In this document: piece by piece, positions 1 through 9,862 of the stretch
Layout of the letters: every line of letters begins with the position of its first letter
Position numbering within the stretch: position 1 is the stretch's first letter
Assembly (NCBI RefSeq): GCF_030817175.1
Contig: NZ_JAUSYY010000001.1
Span: forward strand, 3,534,001-3,598,000
Length of the DNA: 64,000 nucleotides
Source: Agromyces ramosus
Lineage (GTDB): Bacteria > Actinomycetota > Actinomycetes > Actinomycetales > Microbacteriaceae
Direction of reading: 5' to 3'
Notes under the pieces: generated by a model
Databases searched by the model: none
What the model was told of the DNA's origin: nothing
The model's input: the letters and a program-made list of their open reading frames with translations, nothing else
Program-made: the position numbers and the translations under genes

Positions 1-635
1 GCTGGCGCGCGAACGGGGCATCCGTCGCCCGCTCCTTCGACGCCGTGGTGATGGCCACCGGGTGGCCGGCCGCGACCGACGACCTCGGACTCGAGACCAC
101 CGGCGTGCGGGTCGAGCGGTCGTCGATCGTCGTCGACCAGTACTTCCGTACCTCGGTCTCCCACATCTTCGCGGTCGGTGACGCGAACGGCCACGACATG
201 CTGGTGCAGGCCGCGCACTTCGAGGGCGAGGCCGCGGCCGAGAATGCAGTGCTCGGTGCCAACCGCCGGACGCCCCACCACCTCCTTCCGGCCGGCGGGT
301 TCACCGACCCCGATTACGCGGGGGTCGGCTTGGCTGAACCCGAGGCCCGCGCCCGGGACCCGCACTGCGTCGTCGGTCGCGTCGACTACTCCGAGCTCGA
401 GCGCGCCGTCATCGACGATCGCGAACGCGGCTTCCTGCTCCTCATCGCCGATCGACGGCGGGAGCTCATCCTCGGGGCGCACGCGGTCGGCGAGAACGCC
501 GTGGAGGTCATCCAGTCGGTGACCACCGCGATGGCGGCCGGTGTGGATGTCGCGACCCTCGCCAGCGTCAAGTTCGCGTACCCGACCTACAGCGCCCTGA
601 TCGGCCTCGCGGCGCGGAAGCTCCTCGCCGCGTAG
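1..635 (+). CDS. NAD(P)/FAD-dependent oxidoreductase, C-terminal part (5' end outside window)
   Basis: The reading frame is open from base 3, so the gene starts before the window and only about 210 C-terminal residues are present. The visible part has the second FAD-binding signature of pyridine-nucleotide disulfide oxidoreductases, HIFAVGDANGHDMLVQAAHF, followed by a dimerisation-type domain (residues such as FTDPDYAGVGLAEPEARARD). This matches the family of dihydrolipoamide dehydrogenase, mercuric reductase and related flavoproteins. The redox-active CxxxxC pair and NAD site would lie upstream and cannot be checked, so the substrate is open. The stop codon is 40 bp before the next gene. Confidence 0.85.
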   Translation, partial: WRANGASVARSFDAVVMATGWPAATDDLGLETTGVRVERSSIVVDQYFRTSVSHIFAVGDANGHDMLVQAAHFEGEAAAENAVLGANRRTPHHLLPAGGFTDPDYAGVGLAEPEARARDPHCVVGRVDYSELERAVIDDRERGFLLLIADRRRELILGAHAVGENAVEVIQSVTTAMAAGVDVATLASVKFAYPTYSALIGLAARKLLAA

Positions 636-663
636 CAAGCCGGGCCGGCCCGGACGGCACCCA

Positions 664-669
664 TAGACT
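664..669 (+). promoter_or_regulatory. -10 box TAGACT of a probable leaderless promoter (RNA methyltransferase gene)
   Basis: TAGACT lies six bases before the ATG at 676 and there is no Shine-Dalgarno sequence between them. The same arrangement (TAnnnT, 6-9 nt, start codon) recurs at several other genes in the window, which supports leaderless transcription. No clear -35 box is visible. Confidence 0.45.
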
Positions 670-675
670 GGCCGC

Positions 676-1488
676 ATGCTCGAGAACCCCAGGTCCCCGC
701 GCGTGCGCGCCGTCGCCAAGCTCGCGAAGAAGGCGGCACGTGCCGAGAGCGGCCTCTTCCTGCTCGAGGGCCCGCAGGCCGTCGCCGAGGCGCTGCGGTT
801 CCGTCCCGATCTCGTCGTCGAGCTGTATGGGACCCCGAGCGCGTTCGACCGCCACCCCGATATCGCCGAGGCGGCCGACCAGGCCGATGTCGATGTGGAG
901 TTCGTCACCGAAGAGGTGCTCGACTCGATGGCCGACACCGTCACCCCCCAGGGCTTCGTCGCGGTCTGCAACCAGTTCCCGACCGCGCTGAAGGACATCT
1001 TCGCCGCCCGACCCCGCCTGGTCGCGATCCTCGAAGAGGTGCGCGACCCCGGCAACGCCGGCACCATCGTCAGGGCAGCGGATGCCGCGGGCGCCGACGC
1101 CGTCATCTTCTCGGGCCGCACCGTCGACCTCTACAACCCCAAGGTCGTCCGGTCGTCGACGGGCTCGATCTTCCACCTCCCGGTCGCGGTCGGCGCAGGC
1201 CTCGACAACGTGCTGGAGCGCGCCCGCGCGGCCGGCCTGACCGTGCTCGGTGCCGACGTCAAGGGCGAAGATCTCCTCGCCGCCCGCAACGACGGCGTGC
1301 TCGCGCAGCCGACGGCGTGGCTCTTCGGCAACGAGGCCCACGGACTCGACGACGAGCAGCTCGCGCTCACCGATCGGGTCGTCACCGTGCCCATCTACGG
1401 GCATGCGGAGTCGATGAACCTCGCCACTGCGGCATCCGTCTGCCTGTATGAGAGCGCCTTCGCGCAGCGCAGCACGGATCACGAATAG
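676..1488 (+). CDS. TrmH/SpoU-family RNA 2'-O-methyltransferase
   Basis: 270 aa. It probably methylates a ribose 2'-OH in rRNA or tRNA using S-adenosylmethionine. The N-terminal ~100 residues form the substrate-binding domain ([17 protein letters not shown] is typical). The three SpoU motifs follow: motif 1 around [19 protein letters not shown], motif 2 [13 protein letters not shown], motif 3 [18 protein letters not shown], which form the trefoil-knot SAM site. In actinobacteria a gene of this family often lies upstream of pheST, as here with an ABC transporter in between. The exact target nucleotide cannot be told from sequence. Confidence 0.9.
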   Translation: MLENPRSPRVRAVAKLAKKAARAESGLFLLEGPQAVAEALRFRPDLVVELYGTPSAFDRHPDIAEAADQADVDVEFVTEEVLDSMADTVTPQGFVAVCNQFPTALKDIFAARPRLVAILEEVRDPGNAGTIVRAADAAGADAVIFSGRTVDLYNPKVVRSSTGSIFHLPVAVGAGLDNVLERARAAGLTVLGADVKGEDLLAARNDGVLAQPTAWLFGNEAHGLDDEQLALTDRVVTVPIYGHAESMNLATAASVCLYESAFAQRSTDHE

Positions 1489-1507
1489 GTAACCACCGCG
1501 CCGTCCC

Positions 1508-1537
1508 TTGGCGCATCGCCGCTCGGAGCCCTAGTTT
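1508..1537 (+). promoter_or_regulatory. Promoter of the glutamate-type ABC operon (TTGGCG-N18-TAGTTT)
   Basis: A -35-like TTGGCG at 1508-1513 and a -10 TAGTTT at 1532-1537 are separated by 18 bp. The -10 box lies 7 bp before the ATG at 1545, so the transcript is probably leaderless. This is inferred from motif spacing only. Confidence 0.5.
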
Positions 1538-1544
1538 TGGGGGT

Positions 1545-2333
1545 ATGGAGCCAACCCAGCAGGCGCCCGCGACGTCGAACATCTCGGTGCGTCGCGGCGA
1601 ACCCCTCGTGGTCGTCGACCACGTCGAGAAGCACTTCGGCGAACTGCACGTGCTGAACGACATCAACACCGTCGTCAATCGCGGCGAAGTGGTCGTCGTC
1701 ATCGGTCCGAGCGGCTCGGGCAAGTCGACGCTCTGCCGGGCCATCAACCGGCTCGAGACCATCGACTCCGGTTCGATCACGATCGATGGCCAGAAGCTCC
1801 CCGATGAAGGTGCCGAGCTCGCGAAGCTCCGAGCCGACGTCGGCATGGTCTTCCAGTCGTTCAACCTCTTCGCCCACAAGACGGTGCTCGAGAACGTCAC
1901 CCTCGCACCCATCAGGGTGAAGAAGATGTCGCGCAAGGCCGCCGATGCGAGGGCGATGGAGATCCTCGAACGCGTCGGTGTCGCGAACCAGGCGAACAAG
2001 ATGCCGGCGCAACTCTCGGGCGGCCAGCAGCAGCGCGTCGCGATCGCGCGTTCGCTCGCGATGAACCCGAAGCTCATCCTCATGGACGAGCCGACGAGCG
2101 CGCTCGACCCCGAGATGATCAACGAGGTGCTCGACGTCATGATCGGCCTCGCGAAAGACGGCATGACGATGATCGTCGTCACCCACGAGATGGGCTTCGC
2201 GCGCAAGGCGGCCGACCGCGTGCTGTTCATGGCCGACGGCAAGATCGTCGAAGAGGCGACCCCGGCGGAGTTCTTCGACAACCCGCAGTCCGACCGCGCG
2301 AAGGACTTCCTCTCAAAGATCCTCGAGCACTAG
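1545..2333 (+). CDS. gluA: Polar amino acid (glutamate-type) ABC transporter ATPase
   Basis: 262 aa. It hydrolyses ATP to drive amino-acid import through the two permeases encoded just downstream. Walker [11 protein letters not shown]-loop region [17 protein letters not shown], signature LSGGQQQR, Walker [15 protein letters not shown] and the H-loop VTHEMGFA are all intact. Length and sequence are typical of the GluA/GlnQ family. It opens a four-gene ATPase, binding protein, permease, permease set in the order of Corynebacterium gluABCD. About 25 extra N-terminal residues precede the ABC fold, but the leaderless-type promoter supports this start. Glutamate is the likely substrate by synteny; glutamine or aspartate are not excluded. 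Confidence 0.92.
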   Translation: MEPTQQAPATSNISVRRGEPLVVVDHVEKHFGELHVLNDINTVVNRGEVVVVIGPSGSGKSTLCRAINRLETIDSGSITIDGQKLPDEGAELAKLRADVGMVFQSFNLFAHKTVLENVTLAPIRVKKMSRKAADARAMEILERVGVANQANKMPAQLSGGQQQRVAIARSLAMNPKLILMDEPTSALDPEMINEVLDVMIGLAKDGMTMIVVTHEMGFARKAADRVLFMADGKIVEEATPAEFFDNPQSDRAKDFLSKILEH

Positions 2334-2388
2334 ACCTCCGCTGCCACGAGCGGCGAGGAACACACCCCACACGAGAAGAGGCAGAGAT

Positions 2389-3258
2389 ATGAAACGCATG
2401 AGAATCGCACTCGTCGCAGCAGCGGCAGTGTCGGCACTCGCGCTCGCCGGCTGCGCCGGTGGCGACGGCGGCGGCGGAGAGGCCGAGCCCACGGCCGAGC
2501 CTGCCCCCACGTTCGACGAGGGCACCACGATGGCCCGACTCGCCGAGGCGGGCGAGATCAACGTCGGTACCAAGTTCGACCAGCCTCTGTTCGGTCTCGT
2601 CGGCCCTTCCGGCGTTCCCGAAGGCTTCGACGTCGAGATCGCCAAGATCATCGCCAGCGAGCTCGGCATCTCCGAGGACAACATCAACTGGACCGAGACG
2701 GTCTCGGCGAACCGCGAGCCGTTCATCCAGAACGGTGATGTCGACATCGTCGTGGCCACCTACACGATCAACGACAAGCGCAAGGAAGTCGTCTCGTTCG
2801 CCGGCCCGTACTACATGGCCGGACAGTCGATTCTCGTCCTCGCCGACAACGACGACATCGAGAGCGAAGAAGACCTCGTCGGCCAGCCGGTGTGCTCCGT
2901 GACCGGCTCGACGCCGGCCGCCAAGCTCGCCGAGATCGGCGCGGAGCCGGTGCTCACCGACACGTACTCGAACTGCCTCGAGCCGCTGCGCAGCGGCCAG
3001 GTCGTCGCAGTGTCGACCGACAACGTCATCCTCGCTGGCCTCGCTGCCCAGAACGAGGGCGAGTTCAAGGTCGTCGGCGAGCCCTTCACCGAGGAGCCCT
3101 ACGGCATCGGCCTGGCGCTCGAGGACACCGAGTTCCGCAACTGGATCAACGACGTCCTCGAGGCGGCCTATGAAGACGGCCGCTACGAAGAGGCGTGGAA
3201 CTCCACGGCCGGCACGGTGCTGCCGTTCGTCGAGCCGCCCGCTCCCGACCGCTACTGA
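2389..3258 (+). CDS. gluB: Glutamate-binding lipoprotein of ABC transporter
   Basis: 289 aa extracellular solute-binding protein, family 3. Residues 1-21 form a lipoprotein signal peptide with the lipobox LAGC, so the mature protein would be membrane-anchored through the cysteine at about position 22, followed by a Gly/Glu/Ala-rich linker. The body shows the family signature around GFDVEIAKIIASELGI and the second-lobe stretch FAGPYYMAGQSILV. A purine-rich sequence (agaggcagag) upstream may serve as ribosome binding site. It lies 55 bp behind the ATPase gene and would deliver the amino acid to the permeases. Confidence 0.92.
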   Translation: MKRMRIALVAAAAVSALALAGCAGGDGGGGEAEPTAEPAPTFDEGTTMARLAEAGEINVGTKFDQPLFGLVGPSGVPEGFDVEIAKIIASELGISEDNINWTETVSANREPFIQNGDVDIVVATYTINDKRKEVVSFAGPYYMAGQSILVLADNDDIESEEDLVGQPVCSVTGSTPAAKLAEIGAEPVLTDTYSNCLEPLRSGQVVAVSTDNVILAGLAAQNEGEFKVVGEPFTEEPYGIGLALEDTEFRNWINDVLEAAYEDGRYEEAWNSTAGTVLPFVEPPAPDRY

Positions 3259-3330
3259 TCGGAACGCGGCCCGGGCGGTTTCCAACCGGCCCGGGCCGCG
3301 CCCCATCCCCACTGATCGAGAAGGAGGCGC

Positions 3331-3978
3331 GTGGACGCCGTCATCGAGAACCTGCCGACCTATTGGCGCGGCTTCAGCATGACGCTGCTGCTGCTCGGCG
3401 TGAGCGGCATCTCGGCCCTTGTGCTCGGCACGATCATCGCCTCCATGCGCATCTCCCCGGTGGCGTCGCTGCGCGGGTTCGCCACCGTCTACACGGAGCT
3501 CGTGCGGAACACCCCGCTCACGCTCGTCCTCTTCTTCACCGCGATCATCCTGCCGTATCTCGGTTCCCGGCTCGACTACGTCACGGCTGCCATGATCGGC
3601 CTCTCGGTCTACACGTCGCCGTTCGTCGCCGAGGCGCTCCGCTCGGGCATCAACGGCGTGCCCGTCGGGCAGGCCGAGGCGGCGCGGAGCGTCGGACTCG
3701 GGTTCGGCCAGACCGTCGGCCTCATCGTGATGCCGCAGGCGTTCCGCATGACGATCCCGCCGCTCATCAACGTGTTCATCGCCTTGACGAAGAACACCTC
3801 GGTGGCCGGCGGCTTCTTCGTCTTCGAACTCTTCGCCGCCACGCGTGAGCTCGCGAACGCGAACGGCGACGCCGTCATCGCGATCCTCCTGGGCGCCGCG
3901 ACCCTCTACCTCGTGATCACTGTGCCGCTCGGCATCTTCGCGGGCCAACTCGAACGGAAATGGGTGGTGCAGCGATGA
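3331..3978 (+). CDS. gluC: Amino acid ABC transporter permease (first subunit)
   Basis: 215 aa, GTG start preceded by a good ribosome site (gaaggaggcg). HisM/GluC-type inner membrane permease with about five hydrophobic segments. The EAA loop that contacts the ATPase is visible as EAARSVGLGFGQTVGLIVMP at about residues 114-133. The last four bases overlap the start of the second permease gene, so translation of the two subunits is probably coupled. Confidence 0.9.
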   Translation: MDAVIENLPTYWRGFSMTLLLLGVSGISALVLGTIIASMRISPVASLRGFATVYTELVRNTPLTLVLFFTAIILPYLGSRLDYVTAAMIGLSVYTSPFVAEALRSGINGVPVGQAEAARSVGLGFGQTVGLIVMPQAFRMTIPPLINVFIALTKNTSVAGGFFVFELFAATRELANANGDAVIAILLGAATLYLVITVPLGIFAGQLERKWVVQR

Positions 3979-4898
3979 GCGGCTCGTCAGTCCTCTTCGA
4001 TGTGCCGGGCCCCAAGGCGCGGCGCCTCTCGCTCATCTCCTCGATCGTCGCGGGCGTGCTCATCTTGGTGGGGCTCGGCTGGATCGCGATGACGCTTGCT
4101 GCTCCGCGCGAGAGCGGCGGCATCACGCTGCCCGGGTACTTCGATGGGAGCCGTTGGAACATCCTCGCCGACCCAGAGGTCTGGTCCTTCATCTTCTTCC
4201 AAGGCGTCCTCGGCACGCTCCGCGCGGCCCTGCTGGCCTCCGTCTTCGCGATCGTGCTCGGCATCATCTTCTCCCTGCTGCGCAGCTCTGAGATCGCGTG
4301 GATCCGAATTCCCACGGCGGTCGTGCTCGAGTTCCTCCGCGGCATGCCGGTGCTGCTGATGATGCTCTTCATCCTGCTCGTGCTGAGCACTGGGGCGTTC
4401 TGGGCGGTCGTCGCCGCGCTCTCGCTCTACAACGGCGCACTCATCGGCGAGGCACTCCGCGCCGGCCTCGCGGCCTTGCCGCGAGGACAGCGCGAGGCCG
4501 GACTCAGCCTCGGCATGCGGCCACTGCAGTCGAAGATGCTCGTCGAGTTCCCACAGGCATTCCGCCAGATGCTGCCGATCATCGTCGCGCAGCTCGTGGT
4601 GCTCCTGAAAGATACGTCGCTCGGCTACATCGTCGGGTACACCGAGTTGCTGCGCGTGACCATGAACAACCTCGCGAGCTTCTACGGCAACCGGTACCTG
4701 TTCACGTTCTTCGTCATCACGCTCGTGCTCTACCTGATCATGAACCTGTCGTTGTCGTGGTTCGCACGGTGGCTGTCGAAGCGCACCGCGAGCAAGTCGT
4801 CGGGCATTCGTCTCGACCCCGACGACCCCAACCAGGCGGTGCTCCTGGCAGAGGCCAACGCGGCAGCCCGTCAGTCGCACCCTGGCGGTGGCATCTGA
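3975..4898 (+). CDS. gluD: Amino acid ABC transporter permease (second subunit)
   Basis: 307 aa with the ATG at 3975, overlapping the previous stop as ATGA; an in-frame ATG at 3960 is an alternative. The N-terminus (SSVLFDVPGPKARR) resembles GluD proteins. Several membrane segments are evident, and the EAA loop is at REAGLSLGMRPLQSKMLVEF. The C-terminal tail of ~45 residues is hydrophilic. It forms the heterodimeric channel with the preceding permease. It is the last gene of the transporter operon. Confidence 0.9.
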   Translation: MSGSSVLFDVPGPKARRLSLISSIVAGVLILVGLGWIAMTLAAPRESGGITLPGYFDGSRWNILADPEVWSFIFFQGVLGTLRAALLASVFAIVLGIIFSLLRSSEIAWIRIPTAVVLEFLRGMPVLLMMLFILLVLSTGAFWAVVAALSLYNGALIGEALRAGLAALPRGQREAGLSLGMRPLQSKMLVEFPQAFRQMLPIIVAQLVVLLKDTSLGYIVGYTELLRVTMNNLASFYGNRYLFTFFVITLVLYLIMNLSLSWFARWLSKRTASKSSGIRLDPDDPNQAVLLAEANAAARQSHPGGGI

Positions 4899-4922
4899 CG
4901 CCAGGCACGTAATGGTGCCCGG

Positions 4923-4928
4923 TAGACT
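4923..4928 (+). promoter_or_regulatory. -10 box TAGACT before pheS
   Basis: TAGACT lies 8 bases before the GTG start at 4937 with no ribosome binding site between, again the leaderless pattern. It would allow pheST to be transcribed independently of the transporter operon. No T-box or leader peptide was seen in the short gap. Confidence 0.45.
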
Positions 4929-4936
4929 CGTTCTTC

Positions 4937-5977
4937 GTGTCCGAGCCCCTCGAAATCACCGAGCCCGTCGTCCAATCGGCGGTCGATGCAGCCCTCGCGG
5001 CGATCGCGTCGGCCGGCGACTCCGCCGTGCTGAAGTCCGTTCGCACCGAGCACACCGGCGAGAAGTCGACGCTGGCGCTCCTGAACGCCGAGCTGCGCAA
5101 TGTGCCGAACGACCAGAAGGCCGCGCTGGGCAAGCTCGTCGGCGGCGCGCGTGCCCGTGTGAACCAGGCGTTCGCGGCACGCGAGGCCGAGATCGTCGAG
5201 GCCGAGGCGGCCGCACAGCTCGAGGCCGAGACGGTCGATGTCACGGCGCTGCCGTCGCGCTACACCGCGGGCGCGCGGCATCCGCTGTCCCTCCTGCAGG
5301 ACCGCGTCTGCGACGTGTTCACGGGCATGGGCTGGGAGATCGCCGAGGGCCCAGAGGTCGAGAGCGAGTGGTTCAACTTCGACGCGCTGAACTTCGACGC
5401 CGACCACCCGGCGCGCGCCATGCAGGACACGTTCTTCGTCGACCCGCCCGAAGCGCACCTCGTGCTGCGCACGCACACGAGCCCGGTGCAGATCCGCTCG
5501 ATGCTCGAGCGCGAGCTGCCGCTCTACGTGCTCGCCCCGGGCCGCGTGTACCGCACCGACGAGTTCGACGCCACGCACCTGCCGGTGTTCATGCAGTTCG
5601 AGGGCGTCGCCGTCGACAAGGGGCTCACGATGGCGCACCTGAAGGGCACCCTCGACCACTTCGTCAAGGCGATCTTCGGCGACGAGGCCAAGATCCGCCT
5701 GCGTCCGAGCTTCTTCCCCTTCACCGAGCCGAGCGCCGAGCTCGACTTCTGGCACCCGACCTTCAAGGGCGGTGCGCGCTGGATCGAGTGGGGCGGCTGC
5801 GGCATGATGCACCCGAACGTGCTCAAGTCGGCGGGCATCGACCCCGAGGTCTACACCGGGTTCGCGTTCGGCATGGGCGTCGAGCGCGGCCTCATGCTCC
5901 GCAACGACGTGCAGGACATGCGCGAAATGGTCGAGGGAGACATCCGTTTCTCCCAGCAGTTCGGAATGGTGGTCTAG
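4937..5977 (+). CDS. pheS: Phenylalanine--tRNA ligase alpha subunit
   Basis: 346 aa cytosolic class II aminoacyl-tRNA synthetase subunit that charges tRNA-Phe together with PheT. The N-terminal ~100 residues form the coiled-coil tRNA-binding arm. Class II motif 2 lies around GRVYRTDEFDATH and motif 3 around GFAFGMGVERGLML. The Phe-binding FPFTEPSAEL stretch is present. Its stop is 3 bp before pheT, so the two subunits are co-expressed. The GTG at 4937 gives the usual family length. Confidence 0.97.
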   Translation: MSEPLEITEPVVQSAVDAALAAIASAGDSAVLKSVRTEHTGEKSTLALLNAELRNVPNDQKAALGKLVGGARARVNQAFAAREAEIVEAEAAAQLEAETVDVTALPSRYTAGARHPLSLLQDRVCDVFTGMGWEIAEGPEVESEWFNFDALNFDADHPARAMQDTFFVDPPEAHLVLRTHTSPVQIRSMLERELPLYVLAPGRVYRTDEFDATHLPVFMQFEGVAVDKGLTMAHLKGTLDHFVKAIFGDEAKIRLRPSFFPFTEPSAELDFWHPTFKGGARWIEWGGCGMMHPNVLKSAGIDPEVYTGFAFGMGVERGLMLRNDVQDMREMVEGDIRFSQQFGMVV

Positions 5978-5980
5978 AAG

Positions 5981-8506
5981 ATGCGAGTGCCACTCAGCTG
6001 GCTCGCCGAGTACGTCGAACTCGTGCCGGGCACGACGCCCGAAGACGTGCACGCCGCCCTCGTCAAGGTCGGTCTCGAAGAGGAAGACGTGCACACCTTC
6101 GAGCTCGAGGGCCCGATCGTCGTGGGCGAGGTGCTCGAGTTCGTCGAGGAGCCGCAGTCCAACGGCAAGACCATCCGCTGGTGCCAGGTGCGCGTCGCGC
6201 CCGAGGGCGAAATGGCGGCCGACGGTGGCGAGGCCGTGCACGGCATCGTCTGCGGTGCCCGCAACTTCTTCCCCGGCGACAAGGTCGTCGTGACGCTGCC
6301 CGGTGCCGTGCTGCCCGGCCCGTTCCCGATCGCCGCACGCAAGACCTACGGGCACGTCTCCGACGGCATGATCGCCTCGGCACGCGAGCTCGGCCTCGGC
6401 GACGACCACGACGGCATCCTGCGGCTCTCGACGCTCGGCATCGATGCGCCGGTCGGCACCGATGCCATCGCGCTCCTCGGCCTCGACGACGCAGCGGTCG
6501 AGATCAACGTCACGCCCGACCGCGGCTACGCGTTCTCGATCCGCGGTGTCGCCCGTGAGTACGCCCACGCGACCGGTGCGAAGTTCCGCGACCCGGTCGA
6601 ACAGGTCATGGCCACGGATGCCACGGCCGACGGGTTCTCCGTCGTCATCGACGATGCCGCCCCGATCCGCGGCAAGGCCGGCTCCGCCGTCTTCGCGACG
6701 CGCATCGTGCGCGGCGTCGACCCCTCGCGCCCGACCCCCGCCTGGATGATCGCGCGACTGAAGCTCGCGGGCATCCGATCGATCTCCCTGCTCGTCGACA
6801 TCACGAACTACGTCATGCTCGAGCTCGGGCAGCCGATCCACGGGTACGACCTCGACGCGTTGCGCGGCGGCATCCGCGTGCGACGTGCGACCCCGGGGGA
6901 GAAGCTCACGACGCTCGACGGCAAGGAGCGCACGCTCCACGTCGAAGACCTCGTCGTCACCGACGATCGCGGACCGATCGGCCTCGGCGGCGTCATGGGC
7001 GGGGCCGAGACCGAGATGGGCGACGCGACCCGCAACGTGCTCATCGAGGCGGCGAACTGGGACCCGGTGTCGATCGCCCGCACGGCGCGCCGACACAAGC
7101 TGCCGAGTGAGGCGGCGAAGCGTTACGAGCGTGGCGTCGACCCCGAGATCCCGCCCGCCGCGGTGTCCCGCGTCGCCCAGCTGATGGTCGACCTCGCTGG
7201 CGGCACGGCCGACGATGGTGGTTCGCTGATTCACGAGGCGCCCGCGCGCGACGCGATCGAGCTCCCGCACGGCTTCGTGTCGAACCTCATCGGCGTCGAG
7301 TACACCGAAGACGAGGTGCACGACGCGCTCGCCGAGATCGGCGGCGTCGTCACGCCGACCGGCGACGGCTTCGCCGTGGTGCCGCCCTCCTGGCGCCCCG
7401 ATCTGACCGGCAAGGCCGAGCTCGCCGAGGAGGTCGCGCGACTCGTCGGCTACCACCGCATCCCCTCCGTGCTGCCCGTCGCCCCTCCGGGTCGCGGGCT
7501 CACCCGCTCGCAGCGCCTTCGCCGCCAGGCGGCCGACGTGCTCGCGGGCGCCGGCTCGACCGAGGTGCTCTCCTTCCCGTTCGCGACGGCCGACGAGAAC
7601 GCCCTGTTCGGCAGCGCCGACGGTGCGGCCGTGGCATCCGTGCGCCTCGCGAACCCGATTGATGCCACCGCGCCCTTCCTTCGCCGTTCACTCATCCCCG
7701 GCCTCATGGCCGCGGCCCGACGCAACCTGTCCCGTGGACTCACCGACCTGGACCTCTTCGAGCTCGGCACGGTGTTCCTGCCCGAGACCGGCCGCACCTA
7801 CGGGTCGGCTGAGCTTCCGGCCGGCGACGCGCGGCCCGACGACGAGGTGCTCGCGGCCCTCGATGCCGGCATCCCAGCGCAACCGCGGCATCTCGCCGTG
7901 CTGATCCTCGGCGAGGTCGTGTCGAAGCAGCCCGGCCAGGCCGCGGTGCCCGCCGGCATCGCCGACGCGCTCGACGCGGTGCGCCGGGTCGCGCTCGCGA
8001 CCGGCGCCGAGATCGAGATCGTGCAGGGCTCGCACGCGGCACTCCACCCCGGACGCACGGCCGAACTTCGCGTCGCCGGGCAGGTGGTCGGTCACGCCGG
8101 CGAACTGCTGCCCGCCATCGCCGAGGAAGCCGACCTGCCGCGGGTCGTCGCGGTCGTCGAGCTCGACCTCGACGCGGTGATCGCGCTCACCGAGCCCGGT
8201 GTCGAAGCACGATCGATCGGCACGCTGCCCGCGGCGACGCAAGACCTCTCGCTGATCGTCGCCGCCGACGTGCCCGCCGCGGCAGTGGCCGCTGCCGTGC
8301 GCGAGGGCGCGGGGGAGCTCCTCGAGCATCTCAGCCTCGTCGACGACTACCGCGGACCGGGCGTCACCGAGGGCTCGAAGAGCCTGACGTTCGCCCTGCG
8401 GTTCCGGGCATCCGACCGCACGCTCACGGCCGCCGAGGCGAGCGAGGCGAAGCTCGCCGGCGCAGCGCTCGCGGCCGAGCGCGCGGGCGCGTCGATTCGC
8501 GAGTAG
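5981..8506 (+). CDS. pheT: Phenylalanine--tRNA ligase beta subunit
   Basis: 841 aa, the normal size for bacterial PheT. An OB-fold tRNA-binding domain (about residues 40-155) is followed by the B3/B4 editing domain, the B5 domain, the catalytic-like core and a C-terminal anticodon-binding (FDX-ACB) domain, seen near [17 protein letters not shown]. It forms an alpha2-beta2 enzyme with PheS and hydrolyses mis-charged Tyr-tRNA-Phe. The start lies 3 bp behind pheS. Frame and domains are intact. Confidence 0.97.
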   Translation: MRVPLSWLAEYVELVPGTTPEDVHAALVKVGLEEEDVHTFELEGPIVVGEVLEFVEEPQSNGKTIRWCQVRVAPEGEMAADGGEAVHGIVCGARNFFPGDKVVVTLPGAVLPGPFPIAARKTYGHVSDGMIASARELGLGDDHDGILRLSTLGIDAPVGTDAIALLGLDDAAVEINVTPDRGYAFSIRGVAREYAHATGAKFRDPVEQVMATDATADGFSVVIDDAAPIRGKAGSAVFATRIVRGVDPSRPTPAWMIARLKLAGIRSISLLVDITNYVMLELGQPIHGYDLDALRGGIRVRRATPGEKLTTLDGKERTLHVEDLVVTDDRGPIGLGGVMGGAETEMGDATRNVLIEAANWDPVSIARTARRHKLPSEAAKRYERGVDPEIPPAAVSRVAQLMVDLAGGTADDGGSLIHEAPARDAIELPHGFVSNLIGVEYTEDEVHDALAEIGGVVTPTGDGFAVVPPSWRPDLTGKAELAEEVARLVGYHRIPSVLPVAPPGRGLTRSQRLRRQAADVLAGAGSTEVLSFPFATADENALFGSADGAAVASVRLANPIDATAPFLRRSLIPGLMAAARRNLSRGLTDLDLFELGTVFLPETGRTYGSAELPAGDARPDDEVLAALDAGIPAQPRHLAVLILGEVVSKQPGQAAVPAGIADALDAVRRVALATGAEIEIVQGSHAALHPGRTAELRVAGQVVGHAGELLPAIAEEADLPRVVAVVELDLDAVIALTEPGVEARSIGTLPAATQDLSLIVAADVPAAAVAAAVREGAGELLEHLSLVDDYRGPGVTEGSKSLTFALRFRASDRTLTAAEASEAKLAGAALAAERAGASIRE

Positions 8507-8524
8507 CCCTTCGGCTGCGACGGT

Positions 8525-8555
8525 GTCCGGGCGGCGTGGCGAACGCCGTCCGGAC
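8525..8555. terminator. Bidirectional hairpin between pheT and the epimerase gene
   Basis: A 13-bp inverted repeat (8525-8537 with 8543-8555, one G.T pair, 5-nt loop) lies in the 67-bp gap between two convergent genes. It has no strong T run, as is common for actinobacterial terminators, and could serve both strands. Confidence 0.6.
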
Positions 8556-8573
8556 CCGTCGGTATTCCGCCGG

Positions 8574-9560
8574 TCAGCTGCCGTAGCGCTCGATCAGCCG
8601 CTCGAAGGTGGCATCGAGCTCAGGGTCGACGACCCGCCGCGAGGCATCCGCGTCGTGCCACTCGACCATCTCGCGGGCACCCTGCCAGAACGGGGTGACG
8701 GCTCGGTACTCGGGCACGAGCGCCTTCACCTTGGCGTTGTCGAAGATCACCGAGTGCGACTTGTCGCCGACGAGGCCGGGCCCGTCCTCGGGCAGCGCAC
8801 GCGCGATCGCGTCGCTCGCGATGTGCACCGGCCGGAACTCGGCGCCGGCCGCACGAGCGAGCAGCTCCGTGACCTGGTTCCACGTGAGCACCTCGTCGGA
8901 GGTGATCTGGAACGCCTCGCCGAGCGCCCGGTCGTTGCCGAGCAGCCCGACGAAGGCGACGGCGAAGTCGCGCGTGTGCGTGAGGGTCCAGAGACTCGTG
9001 CCGTCGCCGTGCACGACGACGGGAAGCCCGCGGCGCATCCGGTCGATCGCGGTCCACCCGCCGAGGATCGGAATGCTCGTGCCGTCGTAGGTGTGCGAGG
9101 GGCGGATGATCGTGACGGGGAAGCCGCGCTCGCGGTACGCGGCGACGAGCAGGTCTTCGCTCGCGATCTTGTCGCGCGAGTACTGCCAGTACGGATTCCG
9201 GAGCGGCGTCGATTCGGTGATCGGCAGCCGGGCCACGGGCTTCTGATACGCCGAGGCCGACGAGATGTAGACGTACTGCCCGCACCGCCCGTCGAAGAGC
9301 TCGATGTCGCGCGCGACCTGCTCGGGCGAGAACGACCGGAAGTTCGCGACCACGTCGAACGTCTCGTCGCCGATCGCGGCGGCGACGGATGCCGCGTCAT
9401 GCGCGTCGCCGACGAGGTGGCGCACCCCGGCGACCGGTGGCCGCAGCGTGCTGCGACCGCGGTTGAGCAACGTGAGCTCGTCGCCGCGGGCGACCACGCG
9501 GGCGCTCGCCGCGGAACTGATGATGCCGTTGCCGCCGATGAACAGGATGCGCAGGGCCAT
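8574..9560 (-). CDS. NAD-dependent epimerase/dehydratase family protein
   Basis: 328 aa extended short-chain dehydrogenase. The N-terminal Rossmann motif [20 protein letters not shown] binds NAD(P), and the YxxxK-type catalytic pair appears in [13 protein letters not shown]. The '[10 protein letters not shown]'-like region ([13 protein letters not shown]) and a C-terminal substrate domain are typical of reductases acting on nucleotide sugars or related compounds. A strong ribosome site (aggagg) precedes the ATG by 7 nt. It is a single gene facing pheT. The substrate is unknown. Confidence 0.85.
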   Translation of the reverse strand: MALRILFIGGNGIISSAASARVVARGDELTLLNRGRSTLRPPVAGVRHLVGDAHDAASVAAAIGDETFDVVANFRSFSPEQVARDIELFDGRCGQYVYISSASAYQKPVARLPITESTPLRNPYWQYSRDKIASEDLLVAAYRERGFPVTIIRPSHTYDGTSIPILGGWTAIDRMRRGLPVVVHGDGTSLWTLTHTRDFAVAFVGLLGNDRALGEAFQITSDEVLTWNQVTELLARAAGAEFRPVHIASDAIARALPEDGPGLVGDKSHSVIFDNAKVKALVPEYRAVTPFWQGAREMVEWHDADASRRVVDPELDATFERLIERYGS

Positions 9561-9666
9561 GGGAGATCCTCCTGGGAACGATGGGAGCCCGTGGTCGGGC
9601 GGTCAGCCCGAGCCTATGCCTGCCGTCGGGCCCGGCCGCGGCGGGTCGTCACACTTGCGACTCGAA

Positions 9667-9696
9667 TTGCGCCGCGGGCCACGAGGTCGATAGGGT
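9667..9696 (+). promoter_or_regulatory. Promoter (TTGCGC-N18-TAGGGT) ahead of a short Arg-rich ORF and the arg cluster
   Basis: TTGCGC at 9667-9672 and TAGGGT at 9691-9696 are 18 bp apart. The -10 box is 6 nt before the ATG at 9703, giving a leaderless start. It may drive both the short ORF and the arg genes; a second -10-like TAAGGT (9863-9868) sits 7 nt before argC. Confidence 0.45.
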
Positions 9697-9702
9697 CGCT
9701 CC

Positions 9703-9810
9703 ATGTCCACCGCCCGGTTCTCCGCCACCGCACGCGTCTCGCGTGTCTCGGTCGTGCGCAGCCGGCGTCGTGGCGAGCGCCGAATCTCGGCGACCCCTGC
9801 ATCGGCCTAG
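9703..9810 (+). CDS. Possible arginine-rich leader peptide upstream of argC
   Basis: A 35-codon ORF, ATG to TAG, that begins 6 nt after a -10-like TAGGGT. Nine of its 35 residues are arginine, with a cluster RSRRRGERR near the middle. Its position, ending 65 bp before argC and followed by a hairpin (9813-9862), is what an arginine-responsive leader peptide would look like. Arg-rich short frames are common by chance at this base composition, so coding is unproven. It is too short to be an enzyme. Conservation upstream of argC in related genomes would decide. Confidence 0.35.
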   Translation: MSTARFSATARVSRVSVVRSRRRGERRISATPASA

Positions 9811-9812
9811 TC

Positions 9813-9862
9813 GGGCTGTGTCGCGGGGCGTCGCCGGAACATCGCCTCGACCGCACAGACCC
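9813..9862 (+). promoter_or_regulatory. Inverted repeats between the leader ORF and argC
   Basis: GGGCTGTG (9813-9820) can pair with CACAGaCCC (9854-9862, one bulge), and inside it GGGGCG (9825-9830) with CGCCTC (9843-9848). The structure ends where the TAAGGT before argC begins. There is no T run, so it is not a simple terminator. It could be an attenuator element or chance pairing in GC-rich DNA. No obvious ArgR operator was recognised in the 315-bp gap (9561-9875). Confidence 0.3.

Noticed and set aside
4871..7456. 861-aa open frame on the minus strand over pheS/pheT
   Set aside because: It is the antisense shadow of strongly conserved genes; GC-rich codons keep the opposite strand free of stops, and its sequence has no protein-like pattern.
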